This document shows positions 49,378 to 58,261 of a stretch of DNA of 63,207 bases, piece after piece. Positions within the stretch are counted from its first letter, which is position 1. Each line of letters begins with the position of its first letter. The position numbers and the translations under genes are program-made. Source of the DNA: Marinobacter excellens HL-55 (GTDB taxonomy: Bacteria; Pseudomonadota; Gammaproteobacteria; Pseudomonadales; Oleiphilaceae); assembly GCA_001314845.1 (NCBI GenBank), contig LJZQ01000025.1, forward strand, positions 1-63,207, read 5' to 3'. Below the pieces are notes generated by a model. The model was not told the DNA's origin. It saw nothing but the letters and a program-made list of their open reading frames with translations, and searched no databases.

Positions 49378-50524
49378 GCTTATCTTCCAGTTGCCGCAGG
49401 TCTGCTATTTTCAGGTTGTCCAGATAGGAGCTTGCCCGGGACAACGTAATACGCTGTTCATGTAGGGCATCCAAAACGGTACCCACATAACCTTTCCCGA
49501 ATACCCGCACCGGCTCCTTGAAGCGGTATCGGGAGCCACCGCCACTACTACGAACCGGCGCTGGGAGAGATTGTTTCCAACGCCGATAAGCTTGGTAGTT
49601 TTCCTGTTCAAGGAGGTTGGAATCCAACATCCGCCGCAGGATTACTTCGGGACTAACGCACCAGCGACGAGCGTCATCTTCCAGAAAACGATCGTAAGCC
49701 GTAACGTCTTCTAACGGGAAATGCTGAAGACTTACCGTCTCGAGAAACTCCTCTGGCACCAGGATGTTTCCAGCAAACCGGTTCGCAGCTACTTCATTGG
49801 TGCTGTGACTATGGAAGTCATCTTCATCATCAACGAAGCTTTCTCGATGAAGCAACAAATGCCCTAGCTCGTGCATCATGGTGAAAGCCTGGGCACCCTC
49901 GGACTGCTGTTTCTTAACGAAAATAACCGGGAAATGATCAAAATACAGAGAAAAGCCACGGATCGGGCTATCCTTCGGAATCTGCCATTTACCCGCGTAA
50001 CCGTTGCTCAGAAATACAAGAATGTTTTTCGCCTCGACGGCTGCCCGGATCTCGGTAAAGGTTTGTCCCTCTCGAAGCCCCAGCCAGTCACGGGCCAACT
50101 TTGCTGCCTGTATCGGTTTAGGCGTTGTCCCGGCCATACTTTCCGGGAACCACTCTGTTTCGACTGCCTCGCCCAAATCTTCCCGGAGACTCAGATAGGT
50201 CAATCGCTGGCGCTCAGTACGTTCGACCAGCGCACGAAACCGCGCGCTCAATCGGGGCTTCTGATTGTTGAGTGTTCGAAATTGAACGGAGTGAACGCGT
50301 CCCTCGCTGACAGGCCCTTCTTCTAGGAAAAACAACAGTCCCCGATTAAAGTGCGTGGCTAACTTCTGTAACTGTTTAACAGTCAGCGCCTCTTTACCCT
50401 CAAGAGCTTTCTCAAGGGTAGCCAAAGCAATGCCAGTTTCGTGAGCCAATTCTTCGATAGAAATGCCCAGGTCTTCACAGCACCAGTTAATTCGGGATGG
50501 GTTTACACCCTTGATCTTTTCCAT
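49364..50524 (-). CDS. XRE/ImmA-IrrE family metallo-endopeptidase
   Basis: A 386-residue protein with an N-terminal helix-turn-helix (about 11-66, ISIEELAHETGIALATLEKA) and a zinc-protease domain with HELGH at 218-222. ImmA-type proteases inactivate repressors of mobile elements; in the DUF4411 pairing the role is probably antitoxin-like or regulatory, which is inference. It is divergent from hsdR with 138 bases between, and its 3' end overlaps the DUF4411 gene. Its position splits the R-M operon. Confidence 0.9.
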   Translation of the reverse strand: MEKIKGVNPSRINWCCEDLGISIEELAHETGIALATLEKALEGKEALTVKQLQKLATHFNRGLLFFLEEGPVSEGRVHSVQFRTLNNQKPRLSARFRALVERTERQRLTYLSLREDLGEAVETEWFPESMAGTTPKPIQAAKLARDWLGLREGQTFTEIRAAVEAKNILVFLSNGYAGKWQIPKDSPIRGFSLYFDHFPVIFVKKQQSEGAQAFTMMHELGHLLLHRESFVDDEDDFHSHSTNEVAANRFAGNILVPEEFLETVSLQHFPLEDVTAYDRFLEDDARRWCVSPEVILRRMLDSNLLEQENYQAYRRWKQSLPAPVRSSGGGSRYRFKEPVRVFGKGYVGTVLDALHEQRITLSRASSYLDNLKIADLRQLEDKHVSI

Positions 50525-50662
50525 AGCGCGAATGATAGCAGGACAACAGCAAGTTGGTAGTGGGCGAATCGAGAATCTGTTCCTTTGTACTCATGGTGTT
50601 CCGTCGTTTTTGGTAGACTCCAATCATGCACAGCGCCGCACACCGACACAAAAGGAGTTGTA

Positions 50663-53600
50663 ATGCCCGGCCCGGAATTTACTGAAGTCGAGCTCCCTTT
50701 CATTCGACAACTGAAACAGGAAGGCTGGGATTACATTGAGGGCTCGTTGGAAGAGCCCGCTGTTACCCATCGTGAAACCTTTGCCCAGGTCGTCATGGAG
50801 TCGTTGCTTCGTGAACGACTTGTGACCATCAACACCCGGAACGGCTCGCCATGGCTGGATGAGCGGCGGGTTGATCAAGCGGTTTCAGCCATCACCCGCC
50901 TTCCAGCCAATAAAGTGATAGAAGCCAATCAACTGGCCACGGAGCTACTTCACGGCGGAATCACCGTAGAGGGCCTGCCAGACTGGGACAGCGGCAGGGG
51001 GCAAACCATCCAGTTCATTGACTGGGCAACCCCTGAGAACAACACCTTCACCGTAGTGAATCAGTTCAAGGTCAAATGCCCGCCCGGGCACGATGGCTGG
51101 AAAGGCCACGTGATCCCGGACCTGGTTCTTTTTGTTAATGGCATCCCCCTCGTAGTCGTCGAATGCAAAGGCCGCACGGTTCCCGAGGGCCTGACCGACG
51201 CGGTAGACCAGTTGCGCCGTTATCATGATCAGCGCTACCACGATCTCGAAGTGGAAGAACACGAGGGCGCCCCTGCCCTGTTCTCTACCAATCAGTTTAT
51301 GGTGGCCTCGAATTTTGACGATGCGCGGTTGGGAACGATCGGTGCCGGGTTCGGCCATTACCTGAATTGGAAAACCGTGGTGCCTCGGTCAGAAGCCGAG
51401 GTAGCAGAAAAGCTCGGTGTTAGTTCACTGTCCTCTCAACAACGGTTGGTCGCTGGCATGCTGCCACCGGCCAATCTGCTCGATATCGTCCGCCACTTTA
51501 TGCTGTTCATGAGCACGGGTGGCCAAACCATCAAGCTTGTATGTCGGTACCAGCAGTACCGAGCAGTGACACTCGCCGTCCAGCGCCTGAAAACCGGCAA
51601 AACCCGGATTGAGGATGGCGAGCATGACCGCCGGGGCGGCATTATCTGGCACACCCAGGGCAGCGGCAAAAGCCTCACGATGGTATTCCTGATTCTCAAG
51701 ATGAGAACCGACCCGGATCTTCGCCGGTTCAAAGTCGTCGTAATCACGGACCGAAAGGATCTCCAGGATCAGTTGTCTGGCACTGCCACCCTGACCGGCG
51801 AAACGGTCAGGGTCGCCAACAACACCGGCAAGCTCAAATCCCTGCTGGAGCAACCCGGGCCAGGGCTCGTTTTCGCAACCATCCAGAAATACCGTGAGCA
51901 CGAGAGCGTATCCGCCGCCTACCCGCCTCCAAAAGAGGAACGTGGGCTCGAGCTCAACCGCCGAGACGCGGCGGAAGAAACTGACAGCACACCGTTAAAA
52001 CCTGTTCCATCAAAACCACTGGGGCTGCTCAACGACAGCCCGGACATCCTGGTGATGATCGATGAGGCTCATCGGACCCAGGCAGGCGACCTCCACGCCA
52101 ACCTTTTGCAGGCTGTGCCCAATGCAGCCCGAATCGGGTTCACGGGTACGCCCATCATCATGGGCAAGAAGAAACAAACCAGCGAGATTTTCGGCGAGTA
52201 CATTGATCGTTACACCATCAAGGAAGCAGAAGAAGATGGCGCCACGGTCCCCATCCTCTATGAAGGCCGAACTGCAGAAGGTGCCGTCAAGGAAGGCGCC
52301 AACCTCGATGACCTGTTCGAGGATCTGTTCAAAGAGCGAACCAAGGATGAATTGGAGCTGATCAAGAAGAAATACGCGACCAAGGGCCAGATCTTTGAAG
52401 CGCCCCTGCTCATCGAAGAGAAGGCCGCCGACATTCTCCGCCACTACGTAACCAATATTCTTCCAAACGGATTCAAGGCTCAGCTGGTCGCCTATAGTCG
52501 TCGCGCCGCAATCCGGTACTTGGAAGCACTCAAACAGGCTCGGTCTAAGCTGCTTGAAGAAGCCATGGCGCTGCCGGCTGAAGACAAGAATATCGCTGAA
52601 ACCGACGTAATTACTCGACCACCGCGAGTCCAGGCGGCTATCAAAGCCTGGCAATACCGTGACCTGTTGCAGAAACTGGATTTTGCCGTGGTATTCAGTA
52701 GCAGCAACAACGATGACAGCGGCTGGGCGCAATGGAGTGACCGTGGTGAGATTGAACAAAACATCAAACGGTTCAAAAAGCCGCTGTTTCACAAAGACCC
52801 GGAAAAGTCGGACCCGCTCAGTTTCCTGATCGTCAAATCCATGCTGCTAACGGGCTTCGACGCACCCATCGCAGGCGTGATGTATCTGGACCGCCCTATC
52901 CGTGAGGCCGAATTGCTGCAAGCAGTTGCCAGGGTAAACCGCACCGGCTTCGGTAAACGTTGCGGGATTGTGGTGGACTACTATGGCGTTGCCAATCACC
53001 TGAAAGAGGCTCTTGCCGCCTACAGTGATGAGGATGTCGAAGGCGCACTGCAAAGCCTGAAAGACGAAATCCCGATGTTACGTGACCGCCACCTCCGTGT
53101 AGTCGATGTGCTGAGGAAACAGGGAGTCGATAGCCTGGAGGATGCAGAAGAGGCAGTTACAGCCTTGGGAGACGAGCGGCTGCGCGCGGAGTTCATCGTT
53201 AAGCTGAAGGAATTCAACCGGACGCTGGACGATGTACTGCCCCGCCCCGAAGCGCTGGAATTTGTGAACGATGCCAAACAGCTGGCCTACATCCATGCTC
53301 TGGCCAGGAACCGCTACAAGGACAGCCCAGAACTCGGCAAAGACGTGGGCAACAAAGTCCGTAAGCTGATCGACGATTACATGATTTCTCTGGGCATTAA
53401 CCCGAAGATTCCGCCGGTGCAATTAACGGACACCGATTTCGATCAGCACATAAACCGGCAAGTCAGCGATCGCGCCAAGGCATCCGAAATGGAGCATGCC
53501 GTGCGCTCCCACGTGCGTAAGCACCTGGACGAAGACCCGGTGAAATACACCAAGCTGAGCGAACGCCTGAAAGAGATTCTGGACCAGCTGGATGGGCTCT

Positions 53601-53995
53601 GGCAGGAACAGGTGGATGCACTATCGAGTTTGGTGAAGCAACTGAAGGACGATGAAGCAACGGACGGTGAACCGACGTCTGCCCTTCCCTCCAATCACCT
53701 GCCCTTTTTGAGGGTGATGACCGAAGTGAAGTACGGAACCGATACGTCTCCAGCAGCAGATGAGCAGGAGAGCCTGGAACAAGCCACCGCATCCACCGTT
53801 CAAATTATCCAGGAAGAACTGCGCATCCCGGACTTCTGGAAACCCGCTCATCTGCCGGACCAGGAACGCTTGAGGGGCAGATTGTTCGAAGAACTGTTCG
53901 AGCTCGACCTCTTCCCCATGGATCAGCTGGATAGGTTGCTCGACAAACTGATTGATCTGGCCAAAGCCAATCACAGCAAACTGGTAAACGCGTGA
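50663..53995 (+). CDS. hsdR: Type I restriction endonuclease subunit R (HsdR)
   Basis: HsdR translocates and cleaves unmethylated DNA in complex with HsdM and HsdS. In 1110 residues the nuclease domain comes first, with LFVNGIPLVVVECKG (D/ExK type) near 165; then the helicase motor with Walker A GGIIWHTQGSGKSLTM, DEAH in VMIDEAHRTQ, motif III FTGTPI and a C-terminal RecA-like half ending ARVNRTGFGKR. Helical domains follow. ATG 50663 has AAAGGAG upstream; the frame is open to 50585 but without a good start. The metallopeptidase gene overlaps its stop. Confidence 0.96.
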   Translation: MPGPEFTEVELPFIRQLKQEGWDYIEGSLEEPAVTHRETFAQVVMESLLRERLVTINTRNGSPWLDERRVDQAVSAITRLPANKVIEANQLATELLHGGITVEGLPDWDSGRGQTIQFIDWATPENNTFTVVNQFKVKCPPGHDGWKGHVIPDLVLFVNGIPLVVVECKGRTVPEGLTDAVDQLRRYHDQRYHDLEVEEHEGAPALFSTNQFMVASNFDDARLGTIGAGFGHYLNWKTVVPRSEAEVAEKLGVSSLSSQQRLVAGMLPPANLLDIVRHFMLFMSTGGQTIKLVCRYQQYRAVTLAVQRLKTGKTRIEDGEHDRRGGIIWHTQGSGKSLTMVFLILKMRTDPDLRRFKVVVITDRKDLQDQLSGTATLTGETVRVANNTGKLKSLLEQPGPGLVFATIQKYREHESVSAAYPPPKEERGLELNRRDAAEETDSTPLKPVPSKPLGLLNDSPDILVMIDEAHRTQAGDLHANLLQAVPNAARIGFTGTPIIMGKKKQTSEIFGEYIDRYTIKEAEEDGATVPILYEGRTAEGAVKEGANLDDLFEDLFKERTKDELELIKKKYATKGQIFEAPLLIEEKAADILRHYVTNILPNGFKAQLVAYSRRAAIRYLEALKQARSKLLEEAMALPAEDKNIAETDVITRPPRVQAAIKAWQYRDLLQKLDFAVVFSSSNNDDSGWAQWSDRGEIEQNIKRFKKPLFHKDPEKSDPLSFLIVKSMLLTGFDAPIAGVMYLDRPIREAELLQAVARVNRTGFGKRCGIVVDYYGVANHLKEALAAYSDEDVEGALQSLKDEIPMLRDRHLRVVDVLRKQGVDSLEDAEEAVTALGDERLRAEFIVKLKEFNRTLDDVLPRPEALEFVNDAKQLAYIHALARNRYKDSPELGKDVGNKVRKLIDDYMISLGINPKIPPVQLTDTDFDQHINRQVSDRAKASEMEHAVRSHVRKHLDEDPVKYTKLSERLKEILDQLDGLWQEQVDALSSLVKQLKDDEATDGEPTSALPSNHLPFLRVMTEVKYGTDTSPAADEQESLEQATASTVQIIQEELRIPDFWKPAHLPDQERLRGRLFEELFELDLFPMDQLDRLLDKLIDLAKANHSKLVNA

Positions 53996-54690
53996 TGGAA
54001 TTGCAGGTAGACGATCTGACTCTCGAGGTGCGCCGTAGCAAACGGCGAAAAACCTTGGAAATCATAGTGGATCGCGAGGGCGACCTGGTGATTGCTGCTC
54101 CCAAAGGCGTCGAAGATCAGTTGCTCAAGGACTTCGTTCGAGAGAAAAAATTTTGGGTCTACCAGAAGCTGGCCGAGAAGGCCGAGCTGCAAAAGCCGCA
54201 GCCGCGAAAAGAATACGTGAATGGAGAGGGCTTTCTTTACCTGGGCCGGAGTTACCGGCTGAAGCTCGTTGATGACCAGCAAACTCCCCTCAAGTTGGTA
54301 GCAGGCCGATTCTGCCTACGCCGTGACTTGCAGCCTGAAGCAAAACAGCACTTTATTCACTGGTACAGCACCAAAGCGCAGATCTACTTGAACGACAAGG
54401 TTCAGGCGCTCGCCGCACGCATGGGCGTTGAACCCGCCGGCGTAAAAATCCAGGACCTGGGTTACCGCTGGGGCTCTTGCGGCCGGGGAAACCGTCTTTA
54501 CTTCAACTGGAAGACGATTCTGCTACCGCGAGAAATTGTGGAGTATGTGGTGGTGCATGAGCTCACACACCTGCATGAGCCGCACCATACGCCGCAGTTC
54601 TGGAAGCGGGTGGAGCGGGTTCTGCCGGATTATGAGCGGAGGAAGGGATGGTTGGCTAAGAATGGAATTGGGGTGGAGGGTATTGATTGA
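53995..54690 (+). CDS. YgjP-type M48 family metallopeptidase
   Basis: A 231-residue protein of the YgjP/DUF45 group (M48-like). It has RRSKRRKTLEIIVDREGDLVI at the start, LGRSYRLKL, the substrate-region YRWGSCGRGNRLYFNWKTIL, and the zinc motif VVHELTHLHEPHH (HExxH) near residue 185. Such genes are very often the last gene of type I R-M operons; the role is unknown, possibly proteolytic control of HsdR. The ATG overlaps the hsdR stop by one base (TGATG), so it is translationally coupled. Confidence 0.92.
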   Translation: MELQVDDLTLEVRRSKRRKTLEIIVDREGDLVIAAPKGVEDQLLKDFVREKKFWVYQKLAEKAELQKPQPRKEYVNGEGFLYLGRSYRLKLVDDQQTPLKLVAGRFCLRRDLQPEAKQHFIHWYSTKAQIYLNDKVQALAARMGVEPAGVKIQDLGYRWGSCGRGNRLYFNWKTILLPREIVEYVVVHELTHLHEPHHTPQFWKRVERVLPDYERRKGWLAKNGIGVEGID

Positions 54691-54881
54691 ATGCGTATGC
54701 CCCTTCCTATTTGACTATGAAAGTCAGACATAAATATTTTCCTACTTTTAACGACTTACGGATGCAAACAGAGTGGTTGGCCGATTCACTGTGGTAACGG
54801 CGCGGCAACGGAACGCAGCAAAGTACCGTTGGACTTCGCCCACTGGTTAAGCGTACTACGACGCCTGGCGTCTAAAAAACG
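54691..54881 (-). other. Structured spacer A, attC-like candidate
   Basis: The spacer after the HEPN-like gene contains, on the minus strand, GCTTAAC (plus 54846-54852), which fits the inverse core RYYYAAC, and GTTAAAA (plus 54747-54753), close to GTTRRRY, 106 bases apart. Between them is an inverted repeat CAACGG...CCGTTG. This resembles the folded recombination site of a gene cassette, but no integrase is present and the fit is partial. Confidence 0.35.
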
Positions 54882-55499
54882 CTATGACAAGAGCTCATTC
54901 ATGTCACGCGCATAATCGTCAAAACTAAACCAGCCAAGCACATAAAGTACTTGCTTGGCTCGGCTTTGGTGACCGTGAGATTCAAGGGAAAAATGTTCGC
55001 CATGGTCTTGCTCAAGCGCACTGAAGACTTCCTTTACCGCTTTCTTGTAATTTGCTTCTTCATAATGGAGGGCTTGGTTCCTACCTTCCCAAATAATATC
55101 TCTAATTGGTAGAACTCCAATTTGCCTACCCATTGGCGCGTGACCTTTCTTACCAAACACCAATGAGATGCCCTGCTTTGCGATTTGCAATACTCCTCCA
55201 GCAATTGCCTGAGTGGCGTGTTGATGAGCGCCAACAGCCGCTTGAATTTCAGCAGCTTTGCGCTCTATCTCTTTCGCAGCTTGGCGCGCTTCGGCCATAC
55301 GATGAAAAGCCGCCATAACGTAAGCATCGGAGAAATCGTCATTCATATCACTAGTTTCGAAATCCCACTTGTAGGCTGTTTCTTTGGCCTCCAACGTCGT
55401 GAGTGTTTTTTTTAGTCCTGATAATCGTTGCTCTTCATCAATGGCAAGTTTCAATAGATTCGCCACCGCAAACTCGGTATCTTTTACGTACTGGTGCAT
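54882..55499 (-). CDS. Unknown protein with HEPN-type motif
   Basis: A 205-residue helical protein not recognised as a named family. Residues 134-150 read DIIWEGRNQALHYEEAN, with R140-N141 and H145, the RNxxxH signature of HEPN ribonuclease domains, placed between helices as expected. The N-terminal half (about 60-110) is an alanine-rich coiled coil with many R/E residues. The gene starts 10 bases after GTTAAAC on its strand and is not near a partner gene. A toxin or abortive-infection RNase is plausible, but only one motif supports it. Confidence 0.7.
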   Translation of the reverse strand: MHQYVKDTEFAVANLLKLAIDEEQRLSGLKKTLTTLEAKETAYKWDFETSDMNDDFSDAYVMAAFHRMAEARQAAKEIERKAAEIQAAVGAHQHATQAIAGGVLQIAKQGISLVFGKKGHAPMGRQIGVLPIRDIIWEGRNQALHYEEANYKKAVKEVFSALEQDHGEHFSLESHGHQSRAKQVLYVLGWFSFDDYARDMNELLS

Positions 55500-55588
55500 T
55501 TCCCTCTCGTTTAACGACGCTCAACACGCGCGGCTACGGCATGGAGTGCAGACAGCTGCATGCCGTAGCCGTCGCCATGCCTGGCATT
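55500..55588 (-). other. Structured spacer B with strong hairpin, attC-like candidate
   Basis: The spacer between the PIN-like and HEPN-like genes holds a 13-bp perfect inverted repeat, CGGCTACGGCATG (55531-55543) and CATGCCGTAGCCG (55559-55571), with a 15-base loop, and on the minus strand GTTAAAC (plus 55509-55515), an exact GTTRRRY core 10 bases before the next start codon. No good inverse core was found at the other end. It may instead be a terminator hairpin, but there is no T tract. Confidence 0.45.
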
Positions 55589-56353
55589 TTATGAACAACC
55601 TGCTTGGACTGTACCAACAAGCTCTGCTGGAGAGACGACACTCACAGGGTACTTCGCTTCTAGTTGCGCCAAATTTTTTGGATAGAAAATGGAAAAGCTT
55701 CCAGCTCCAGAACCCGTATCGTTAGTACAGAAATAGTCGATTCCATAGCCATAGCTTACAGCCAGTGCATCCCCATCGACCCACTCGGCAAAGAGTTTAG
55801 CGTATTTCTTCTTCGTAACTGCTTGATCGAATAAAGTTCTCTGCACAACCCCGCCATGTCCTGCCTCGAGTTCGTTCAGGAGTGCTGCTTTACCGGAACC
55901 CAATGACTCAATGAAGCCCGCGCACTCGAATGATCGCGTCTGCCTTTCTCCCATGCAGTACTTTTCATCTGGCGCCCAGTATTTGTCAGGAATTTTCAGC
56001 ATGGGAGCGCCTATTCTAGGAAGGTGAGTAAATCTAAATCCTAGCTCCAATGCTTTAGGAATCATCTTTTTTAAATAATCAGAAATCTCTGGGGCACCAG
56101 AACCAGTGGATTTTGTATAGATTTTCCCATCTACCGACATTTCGAAGCCTGCCTTGTATTCGGCCATGTGGGATTTTCTGTCTCTCTTCCTAACGGTTTC
56201 CATTGTGGCAAGCCCCTCGAAGAAGAAGGGCGAAATCTCACCTGTGCGAATTAGCTCGTAGATTCTCTGATAAATCTGGTCAGACTCATTCCTCTTTTCT
56301 TCATCTACAACTATTTCCCAGGTATTTGAGTCAAACGTTACTGAAATCGGCAT
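55589..56353 (-). CDS. Unknown protein with PIN-like nuclease residues
   Basis: A 254-residue protein not matched to a named family by eye. The start ISVTFDSNTWEIVVD gives D8 and the PIN-type first strand; E46 sits in FFFEGLATMET, D195 in WVDGDALAVSYG, and the end of the core has IDYFCTNDTG with D212. This is the order and spacing of acidic residues of a PIN nuclease with an insertion between about 80 and 165. A ribonuclease activity is inferred. No antitoxin-like partner overlaps it. Confidence 0.7.
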   Translation of the reverse strand: MPISVTFDSNTWEIVVDEEKRNESDQIYQRIYELIRTGEISPFFFEGLATMETVRKRDRKSHMAEYKAGFEMSVDGKIYTKSTGSGAPEISDYLKKMIPKALELGFRFTHLPRIGAPMLKIPDKYWAPDEKYCMGERQTRSFECAGFIESLGSGKAALLNELEAGHGGVVQRTLFDQAVTKKKYAKLFAEWVDGDALAVSYGYGIDYFCTNDTGSGAGSFSIFYPKNLAQLEAKYPVSVVSPAELVGTVQAGCS

Positions 56354-56472
56354 TACTTAGCCCTCAAATTGGATCAGCCTATAGCGCCCGGCATGCAACG
56401 GTTTGGAGACGCAAAGTGGCGTATAAACCACCGTACAACCGATTGTTAAGGCGTGATTTTTAAGGCTGAAAA
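56354..56472 (-). other. Structured spacer C, attC-like candidate
   Basis: On the minus strand the spacer reads from CGCCTTAACAATCGG to CCGGGCGCTATAGGC, two ends that are imperfectly complementary and about 75 bases apart. The right end, GCTATAGGCTGATCC, resembles the end of the next spacer (GCTATGTAGGTGATCC in spacer D). The core G-TT is missing in GCTATAG, which argues against an active attC. Confidence 0.35.
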
Positions 56473-58128
56473 TCACTCTGCCCACATCTTGTTAAAGCCC
56501 GATATAGACATTGCCAAAATCACAATCAAAAATGATGCAGCCGAGAATGCAGCTAGCCCAGTCAACCAATCAACCAATCCAGGATACGTCGCTTGCAGGA
56601 GCGGCCTAAAGACTAGGTCGGCCAGTCCGGCTGCTCCCACTATACCAAAGACCGCAGTCAGCCATCGGTCCATTCGAGACCGTCGCTTTTCCGCGCTATA
56701 ACGTCGCTCATCCAAGTACCATCTAGCCTGCTCTTTGCCTGATGCGATGAGCCCTGCTGTCCCGGCAGCCGTGATTAAATATTCAAGCGCATCAGTAATC
56801 TCACCCGCTTGGCTTGACTTGTGAATTACAGAATCAGCGTTGGCTAAAGTTTCATATGCGTACACGAGATGTTCATCTGATCGGGGGCTTTCTGCTATGG
56901 CACATGCACGCGCAATGCGAATGTTGTGGTACTCAAAGTGTTCCGCCCTAGCCTGATTCTCTAAGAGATGAGCCCTTATGTTGGGATTATCCCAAGCATT
57001 ATCAGAGACACCGGATGGCCGCAGCCACGTCCAGAGCAAAATTGATCGGTTGCCGTGTAAGCAATAGTCATTGAATGGACGAAGATCAGGAGGGAGCTGC
57101 GGGGTATCGTTCATCCCTGCGGAGCGCATGAGGATACGGGACATCGATTGGCCGTACATATTCAATAACTGGTCCTTGGAGTCAGGCTGGCCGGAGAATC
57201 GCATTAGGGAAATCGAGGGCCGGCCTTGCCACAATTGAACACCTGCTACTCTGCCATTCTTTCTGTAATTTGTTGGCACTACTTGTGACGCTAGAGCATT
57301 TGCATAGATGGACCTGCAAAGATCAATCGTTCCTTCCCACTCCACTTGATCCTCCGATCCCGCAATTTGATGCAGAAGCCACGGTCCCCCATGTAAATCA
57401 AAACTTCGCCCTTCCTTTTTCAGGGAGTTGTCGAGTGCATTTCTTGCTGTCTGTCGCATCTTCTTGACGAGCCTACGGGTTTTTCGGTCAACGACACGTT
57501 GACCTCCGATGGAAATTTCACTGTCGAATGCGTCAGGCAAAATCTGCTCACCATCTAGTCTTTGAAGTGCTGCTTCTACCCAAACAGATTTAAAGTAGCG
57601 CTGGAACAGGTTGACGACATCGCTGATGAAATCCTCTTCGTGCAGTTCGTCCCACGTCGTATCTAGTTGAAAGCAAATACACATTAGGCCGTCAGCATGA
57701 AGCTTCAACCATGGGTAGACTGGCAAAGTCAGGTCGTCATTCTCTAGTACTACTGGAGGGAGCGCCGCTCGAAAATGCGGAGCCACTTGCCCCGCTTCGT
57801 CGCCTTCTATGCGGCGTTCGTGGAACGCCAACTCCAGGCAAAAAATAAGGTCCTCAGCGGTATATTGCGGCAAAGAATCACTAAACCGCACGGTCCAACT
57901 ATTATCCCAACGACGACCCTGCGGACGAAGCCACTCGAGCTGGATCTCACCATATTCGTCAAGGTAAATCGCCTTCAAGTCCGAGAAACAAGCGGTCCTT
58001 ACTATGCCAGCCTCTAGAAGTGCTTTAGCCGTTTTAAGAAGATCCACCTGAGTGACATCAAGGCCAATTGCATAATTGTAGAAGCAGTTCACTTGCTGTA
58101 CCCGCAGGTTTGCCGGTTCGGCCTTCAT
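56473..58128 (-). CDS. Unknown protein with two C-terminal membrane segments
   Basis: A 551-residue protein I do not recognise. The long N-terminal part is soluble and tryptophan-rich. The last 70 residues contain two predicted membrane helices, about 484-505 (LTAVFGIVGAAGLADLVFRPL) and 519-541 (LTGLAAFSAASFLIVILAMSI), separated by a short loop, the C-terminal TM pair layout of many defence effectors and of CorA-like proteins. ATG 58128 is preferred over a frame open to 58251 because AAGAG precedes it. No neighbour is overlapping. A membrane effector is conceivable but unproven. Confidence 0.65.
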   Translation of the reverse strand: MKAEPANLRVQQVNCFYNYAIGLDVTQVDLLKTAKALLEAGIVRTACFSDLKAIYLDEYGEIQLEWLRPQGRRWDNSWTVRFSDSLPQYTAEDLIFCLELAFHERRIEGDEAGQVAPHFRAALPPVVLENDDLTLPVYPWLKLHADGLMCICFQLDTTWDELHEEDFISDVVNLFQRYFKSVWVEAALQRLDGEQILPDAFDSEISIGGQRVVDRKTRRLVKKMRQTARNALDNSLKKEGRSFDLHGGPWLLHQIAGSEDQVEWEGTIDLCRSIYANALASQVVPTNYRKNGRVAGVQLWQGRPSISLMRFSGQPDSKDQLLNMYGQSMSRILMRSAGMNDTPQLPPDLRPFNDYCLHGNRSILLWTWLRPSGVSDNAWDNPNIRAHLLENQARAEHFEYHNIRIARACAIAESPRSDEHLVYAYETLANADSVIHKSSQAGEITDALEYLITAAGTAGLIASGKEQARWYLDERRYSAEKRRSRMDRWLTAVFGIVGAAGLADLVFRPLLQATYPGLVDWLTGLAAFSAASFLIVILAMSISGFNKMWAE

Positions 58129-58261
58129 CTCTAGCTCTTTAAATTGTGGTTTGTGGGGGCTACCGCAGGGATCACCTACATAGCTGCGCGACTGATGCGC
58201 CGACGCTTGGCTTTGTGGCAGGCCGGAGCGCAGCACAGGTGCGACCGACAACAGCCTTTGG
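58129..58261 (-). other. Structured spacer D
   Basis: On the minus strand it runs from ATAACCAAAGGCTG to GCTATGTAGGTGATCC before the membrane-protein gene. The CAAAGGCT segment partly pairs with a CACAAAGCC segment. Similar placement and right end to spacer C; no clean GTTRRRY core. Confidence 0.3.
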
